From: Lachnospiraceae bacterium UBA3282
GTDB lineage: Bacteria > Bacillota > Clostridia > Lachnospirales > Lachnospiraceae
DNA length: 10,084 nt
Direction: 5' to 3'
NCBI GenBank assembly: GCA_002361735.1
Contig: DETS01000066.1
Coordinates: 19,857-29,940, forward strand
Below are positions 6,981 through 10,084 of the stretch, piece by piece. A program made the position numbers and the translations under genes. The stretch's first letter is position 1; every line of letters begins with the position of its first letter. Below the pieces are notes generated by a model that was given only the letters and a program-made list of their open reading frames with translations, ran no database searches and was not told where the DNA came from.

Positions 6981-7651
6981 TCGGATTGCAGGATGCAGCG
7001 ATTGCATCGCTCTATACATTGGAGGAGACGATCGCGAAGGAATTGTTTGCAGGGCTAACTTATCCATGGGAAGCGCTTCCTAAGATCAAGGATTTTATTC
7101 TGGCGCTGGGAGAGACGCTTCCTGCAGAGAAATTTGAGAAGAAGGCGGACGGTGTGTGGATCGCAAAGAGTGCGACGGTGTTTCCGAGCGCTTATATCGG
7201 CGGACCGGCGATTATCGACGAGGAAGCTGAGATCAGGCACTGTGCCTTTATCAGAGGAAGCGCCATTGTCGGAAAGGGCGCGGTGGTGGGAAATTCCACC
7301 GAATTGAAAAACGTTGTCTTGTTTAATAAGGTGCAGGTGCCCCATTACAATTATGTGGGTGACAGCATTTTAGGTTATAAGGCACATATGGGAGCAGGCT
7401 CCATTACCTCAAACGTAAAGAGCGACAAAACATTGGTCGTGGTAAAGGCAGGGGAGGAGCGCTGTGAGACAGGCTTAAAGAAATTCGGTGCCATGCTGGG
7501 AGACAATGTGGAGGTCGGCTGCAATTCCGTCCTGAATCCCGGCACGGTAATCGGCAGAAATACGAATATCTATCCTACGTCCATGGTGAGAGGCGTCATT
7601 GCCGCAGACAGCATTTACAAGAGGCAGGGCGAGATTGCAGGAAAACAATGA
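6977..7651 (+). CDS. Stand-alone left-handed beta-helix acyltransferase, GlmU C-domain-like
   Basis: The 224-residue protein has a helical N-terminus (about 1-55) and then hexapeptide-repeat coils (about 60-215) of the left-handed beta-helix fold. No nucleotidyltransferase domain is present, although such proteins are often named UDP-N-acetylglucosamine pyrophosphorylase. A by-eye alignment to the E. coli GlmU acetyltransferase domain is ungapped from Arg333 to Asn386. It matches Arg93 to Arg333, Lys111 to Lys351, His123 to the catalytic His363, Tyr126 to Tyr366 and Asn146 to Asn386. Lys151 matches Lys392 with a one-residue gap. An acetyl- or acyltransferase acting on an amino sugar, nucleotide-linked or not, is therefore likely; the substrate is unknown. 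Its ATG overlaps the topoisomerase stop (ATGA, 6977-6980), so translation is probably coupled. A small gap separates it from the diguanylate cyclase gene. Confidence 0.82.
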   Translation: MIGLQDAAIASLYTLEETIAKELFAGLTYPWEALPKIKDFILALGETLPAEKFEKKADGVWIAKSATVFPSAYIGGPAIIDEEAEIRHCAFIRGSAIVGKGAVVGNSTELKNVVLFNKVQVPHYNYVGDSILGYKAHMGAGSITSNVKSDKTLVVVKAGEERCETGLKKFGAMLGDNVEVGCNSVLNPGTVIGRNTNIYPTSMVRGVIAADSIYKRQGEIAGKQ

Positions 7652-7691
7652 GACATATGTAACATTCAATAAACCAGAGAGAGAAGTTTGT

Positions 7692-7697
7692 AGAGGA
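7692..7697 (+). promoter_or_regulatory. Ribosome binding site of the diguanylate cyclase gene
   Basis: AGAGGA lies 7 bases before ATG 7705 and supports that start. The 53-base gap after the acyltransferase gene shows no hairpin with a U-tract, so read-through from the upstream operon is possible. Confidence 0.5.
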
Positions 7698-7704
7698 TAA
7701 GCGT

Positions 7705-9903
7705 ATGGCGACAGATTTAAGTATTGAAAATTTTGGCTCCATGATCGACAATGTGATAGCCGGAATCTGTTTCTTTGAGTATGAGGATGAAAATATCACC
7801 CCCATATATATCAATGAGGGCTTTTTCCGTATGCTGGGCTATTCCCGGATACAGGGAATGAAGTATCTGGAGAAGGTGGAGCGAAATATTATTCCGGAGG
7901 ATTTGCCGACTTACAAGCAGGCAATCAGGGATGTGCTTAAGGACGACGGCGTGGTGGATACGGAGTTTCGTACCGTCACGGGCAGCGGCGGGCTCCGTTG
8001 GCTGCATGTTCGGGGAAATCTTTACGCCAGAGAGGGGAAAAAATATACGATCGTCACAGTGATCGAGGATGTGACGGAGCGAAAGAATGTGGAGGAAGAA
8101 CTGCAAAGACAGGCGGAGCGCCTGCACATTCTGTCGGAGGCGGAAGGCGAGAAGATCATTGATTATAATGCCAAGACGGACGTTATGATCATCAGGACAA
8201 ACGACGAGTATGGCATGGCGCAGGATGAGATTCACGGCAGATATATGGAGCGGTTCGATGCCAGAACGATCTACAAGGAGGATGTTGCTTATTATAAGGC
8301 GGTTCTGGAGGGGCTGCTTAAGTCTCCCAAGCACGATACCATTGAGTTTCGAATCAAGCGCTTTGATGACGACTTTACCTGGTATCAGGCAAATTTGACC
8401 TCCCTTTTGGGAGCGGAGGGCTATGTGACCCGTATCGTCGGTCGTATGATCAACATCCACGAGAGGAAGATGCGTGAGATGGATCTTCTTCTGCGGGCGG
8501 AGAAGGATGCGCTTACGGGGCTTTATAATCAGGGGGCGACCGAACAGTTGATCCGCGGCGCCATTGAGGATTGTGCCGAAAATGACCTCAGCGCGTTGAT
8601 GATCATTGATCTGGATAATTTTAAAGAAGCAAATGACTTGTTAGGGCATGCCAATGGCGATCAGCTTTTGGAGCAGACAGCCGGGCTGTTGAGCGATATG
8701 TTTAAGGGCGGCGACATTATCGGGCGTATCGGTGGCGACGAATTTTTAGTCTATATGAGAAATTTGACGACCATTTCCGATGCGGACGAGATGGCAGGCA
8801 ACATTGTAAAAAAAGTAAAATATGATCTCGACTTTGAGGGACAGCCCATTCATGTGACCTGCAGCGTGGGCGTGGCAGTTTATCCTTATCACGGCGAGAC
8901 TTACGAGGCGCTTTTTGAAAAGGCGGACAGGGCTGTGTACACAGTGAAGGCAAACGGAAAAGAGGGCTACCGTGTCTATCATGCGGCGAGTACTACCGTC
9001 TACCATGCCAACAGAAAAGTCGGCTATGATATGTCGAAGACATTGGATTACGAGCGTAATATCGAAGATCAGGTGATGCAGCTTCTCTTTGAGGATAAGG
9101 TTCTGGAATCTGCACTGAAATCCGCCATCGAGTTGATGACGGCAAAGTATCAGTTCCACCGGGGCTATATCTGCGGGAACGATTCTCTGCCCATTTCCCG
9201 CACGATTCAGTTCAGTGTGAAGGGGTACGCTACGGGTAAAGAGTCGGATGAGCATTATGAGTTAAAACGGGCGGTAAATGAGATTCTTTATGCTTTCTTC
9301 CCCAGCGTGACCATGATTCATGATTATGATCTGGTGGCTGACGAGATGCGCGACTTCTTCCAGTCAGAAGGCATCAAGAGTATGCTCTATTATCCGCTGA
9401 CATCCAAGGGTGAGTTTCAGGGGGCGATCGTCTTTGAAAACCATGAAGATGTACAGATGGAGCTGAAAAAGAGTGAGATGGAGGAAATCCGTTCGCTGTT
9501 CCGTTTGATGGAGGCAAATATCCTTCAGATCGGGTTGATGGATCGATTGCAGAATTTTGTGGCCCAGGTGGCTATTTTTGATAATCTTGACAGTTATGTG
9601 TATGTGATCAATCCCGATACCTATGAGCTCAGCTTTATTAATAAAAAAGTCGTGATGAACTCACCGGATGTAAAAATCGGTGATATCTGCTACAAGGCGC
9701 TTCAGAACAGGGAGACGCCCTGTGAAAATTGTATTTTGAAAAACCTTGACAAGACGGACGCTCACTGCCGCTGTACGGAGGAGATTTTCAATTACTCCTT
9801 AAGAAGCTGGACCAGAAGCAGCGCCAGCTGGCTGGAGTGCAGGGAGGAAAACGGGCTTGCCCTTGTAAACAGCTTTGATATTTCCGAATATTTTATGGGG
9901 TAA
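7705..9903 (+). CDS. PAS-PAS-GGDEF-GAF-PAS protein, predicted diguanylate cyclase
   Basis: This is a 732-residue soluble signalling protein predicted to condense two GTP into c-di-GMP. Domain order by eye: PAS at about 8-125, ending in the EDVTERK linker and a short coiled coil; a second PAS-like domain at about 145-255; GGDEF at about 262-425; a GAF-like domain at about 455-612; and a C-terminal PAS-like domain at about 620-730. The GGDEF domain has D-A-L-T-G-L-Y-N at 268-275, the metal-binding Asp302 in IDLDNF and an intact R-I-G-G-D-E-F at 341-347. At the inhibitory RxxD position the sequence is K-G-G-D (334-337), so product feedback may be weakened. The last domain is cysteine-rich (Cys662, Cys673, Cys676, Cys688, Cys690). 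No membrane segment or signal peptide is visible. It is co-directional with the predicted phosphodiesterase about 4 kb upstream and has the opposite expected activity. Confidence 0.9.
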   Translation: MATDLSIENFGSMIDNVIAGICFFEYEDENITPIYINEGFFRMLGYSRIQGMKYLEKVERNIIPEDLPTYKQAIRDVLKDDGVVDTEFRTVTGSGGLRWLHVRGNLYAREGKKYTIVTVIEDVTERKNVEEELQRQAERLHILSEAEGEKIIDYNAKTDVMIIRTNDEYGMAQDEIHGRYMERFDARTIYKEDVAYYKAVLEGLLKSPKHDTIEFRIKRFDDDFTWYQANLTSLLGAEGYVTRIVGRMINIHERKMREMDLLLRAEKDALTGLYNQGATEQLIRGAIEDCAENDLSALMIIDLDNFKEANDLLGHANGDQLLEQTAGLLSDMFKGGDIIGRIGGDEFLVYMRNLTTISDADEMAGNIVKKVKYDLDFEGQPIHVTCSVGVAVYPYHGETYEALFEKADRAVYTVKANGKEGYRVYHAASTTVYHANRKVGYDMSKTLDYERNIEDQVMQLLFEDKVLESALKSAIELMTAKYQFHRGYICGNDSLPISRTIQFSVKGYATGKESDEHYELKRAVNEILYAFFPSVTMIHDYDLVADEMRDFFQSEGIKSMLYYPLTSKGEFQGAIVFENHEDVQMELKKSEMEEIRSLFRLMEANILQIGLMDRLQNFVAQVAIFDNLDSYVYVINPDTYELSFINKKVVMNSPDVKIGDICYKALQNRETPCENCILKNLDKTDAHCRCTEEIFNYSLRSWTRSSASWLECREENGLALVNSFDISEYFMG

Positions 9904-9908
9904 CAGTT

Positions 9909-9975
9909 CAGCCGGAACGAATCTGTCGGGCTGTCATAAAAAGAAAGAAAAATAGATAAACATCTGGATTTTTTT
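9909..9975 (+). terminator. Weak terminator-like hairpins after the diguanylate cyclase gene
   Basis: A hairpin pairs 9909-9913 (CAGCC) with 9929-9933 (GGCTG), extended by two more pairs past one mismatch, right after the stop codon, but it has no U-tract. Next, AGAT (9954-9957) pairs with ATCT (9962-9965), with A-rich sequence before and seven T's after (9969-9975). Each half is incomplete as an intrinsic terminator, so termination here is only a possibility. Confidence 0.25.
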
Positions 9976-9995
9976 GCCGTGATGTGAGACAATGG

Positions 9996-10028
9996 AACAG
10001 GCGGTTATGACAGGCGAATGGCCTGTTA
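9996..10028 (+). promoter_or_regulatory. Mutually exclusive hairpins upstream of the last gene
   Basis: The right arm GCCTGTT (10021-10027) can pair with AACAGGC at 9996-10002 (7 pairs). It can instead pair with ACAGGC at 10010-10015 (6 pairs, loop GAATG, extendable by a G-T and a T-A pair). The two structures cannot form together. The site lies about 40 bases before the start of the next gene. It may be an operator with repeated half sites or a leader RNA switch; neither is proven. I see no convincing promoter hexamers. Confidence 0.3.
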
Positions 10029-10050
10029 GCAAATAATTATTACATAATCG

Positions 10051-10057
10051 AAAGGAG
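10051..10057 (+). promoter_or_regulatory. Ribosome binding site of the right-edge gene
   Basis: AAAGGAG lies 7 bases before ATG 10065, an ideal arrangement that supports a real gene start at the very edge of the window. Confidence 0.75.
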
Positions 10058-10064
10058 TTATCAC

Positions 10065-10084
10065 ATGATCTATTCAAAAGAAGT
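10065..10084 (+). CDS. Start of an unidentified gene (3' truncated by window edge)
   Basis: Only six full codons and part of a seventh are visible, reading M-I-Y-S-K-E and then a codon beginning GT (Val). The strong AAAGGAG and the preceding 161-base non-coding leader argue for a genuine start, possibly of a separate transcription unit. The product cannot be identified from so little sequence. Confidence 0.6.

Noticed and set aside
7717..8460. Open frame of 247 codons on the minus strand opposite the diguanylate cyclase
   Set aside because: The plus strand has clear PAS domains here, and the antisense frame has no recognisable motif or convincing ribosome binding site.
9976..10064. c-di-GMP riboswitch before the last gene
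   Set aside because: It would suit the neighbourhood, but the conserved class I core sequences are not present.

Overview
The window looks like chromosomal DNA from a low-to-mid-GC Clostridia, most likely Lachnospiraceae. This rests on the strong AGGAGG-type ribosome binding sites, the long Asd related to the archaeal/fungal type, the cytosolic multi-domain PAS/GGDEF/EAL proteins and the DUF234-type ATPase. It is an inference from gene content and style; there is no rRNA or other marker gene here. All seven substantial genes, and the start of an eighth at the right edge, lie on the plus strand. I see no tRNA, rRNA, CRISPR array, transposase or phage gene.

Left part (1-1710): the C-terminal third of argininosuccinate lyase (argH) is followed by aspartate-semialdehyde dehydrogenase (asd), so this is an amino-acid biosynthesis stretch. 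The roughly 170 bases between them hold four consecutive stem-loops, bracketed by a 7-base direct repeat (AGGAGGA). This looks like a small inserted repeat element sitting in front of the asd ribosome binding site. It is the most unusual non-coding feature of the window.

Middle part (1789-7651): a PAS-GGDEF-EAL protein has a ruined GGDEF motif but complete EAL chemistry, so it is predicted to degrade c-di-GMP. It is followed at very short spacing by a DUF234-type AAA ATPase whose C-terminal nuclease-like motif is degraded. Then come a topoisomerase III-like type IA topoisomerase and, overlapping its stop by 4 bases, a stand-alone left-handed beta-helix protein. That last protein keeps the acetyltransferase active-site residues of GlmU but has no nucleotidyltransferase domain. 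Spacing (16, 13 and -4 bases) suggests these four are co-transcribed.

Right part (7705-10084): a large PAS-PAS-GGDEF-GAF-PAS protein with an intact GGDEF motif is predicted to make c-di-GMP, and it ends in a cysteine-rich PAS-like domain. A 161-base gap follows, with weak terminator-like and mutually exclusive hairpins. After it comes a strong ribosome binding site and the first seven codons of another gene.

Taken together, a predicted c-di-GMP hydrolase and a predicted c-di-GMP synthase bracket a three-gene DNA/ATPase/acyltransferase cassette. Both are soluble proteins with sensory domains. Whether the bracketed genes have anything to do with c-di-GMP is not shown by the sequence.
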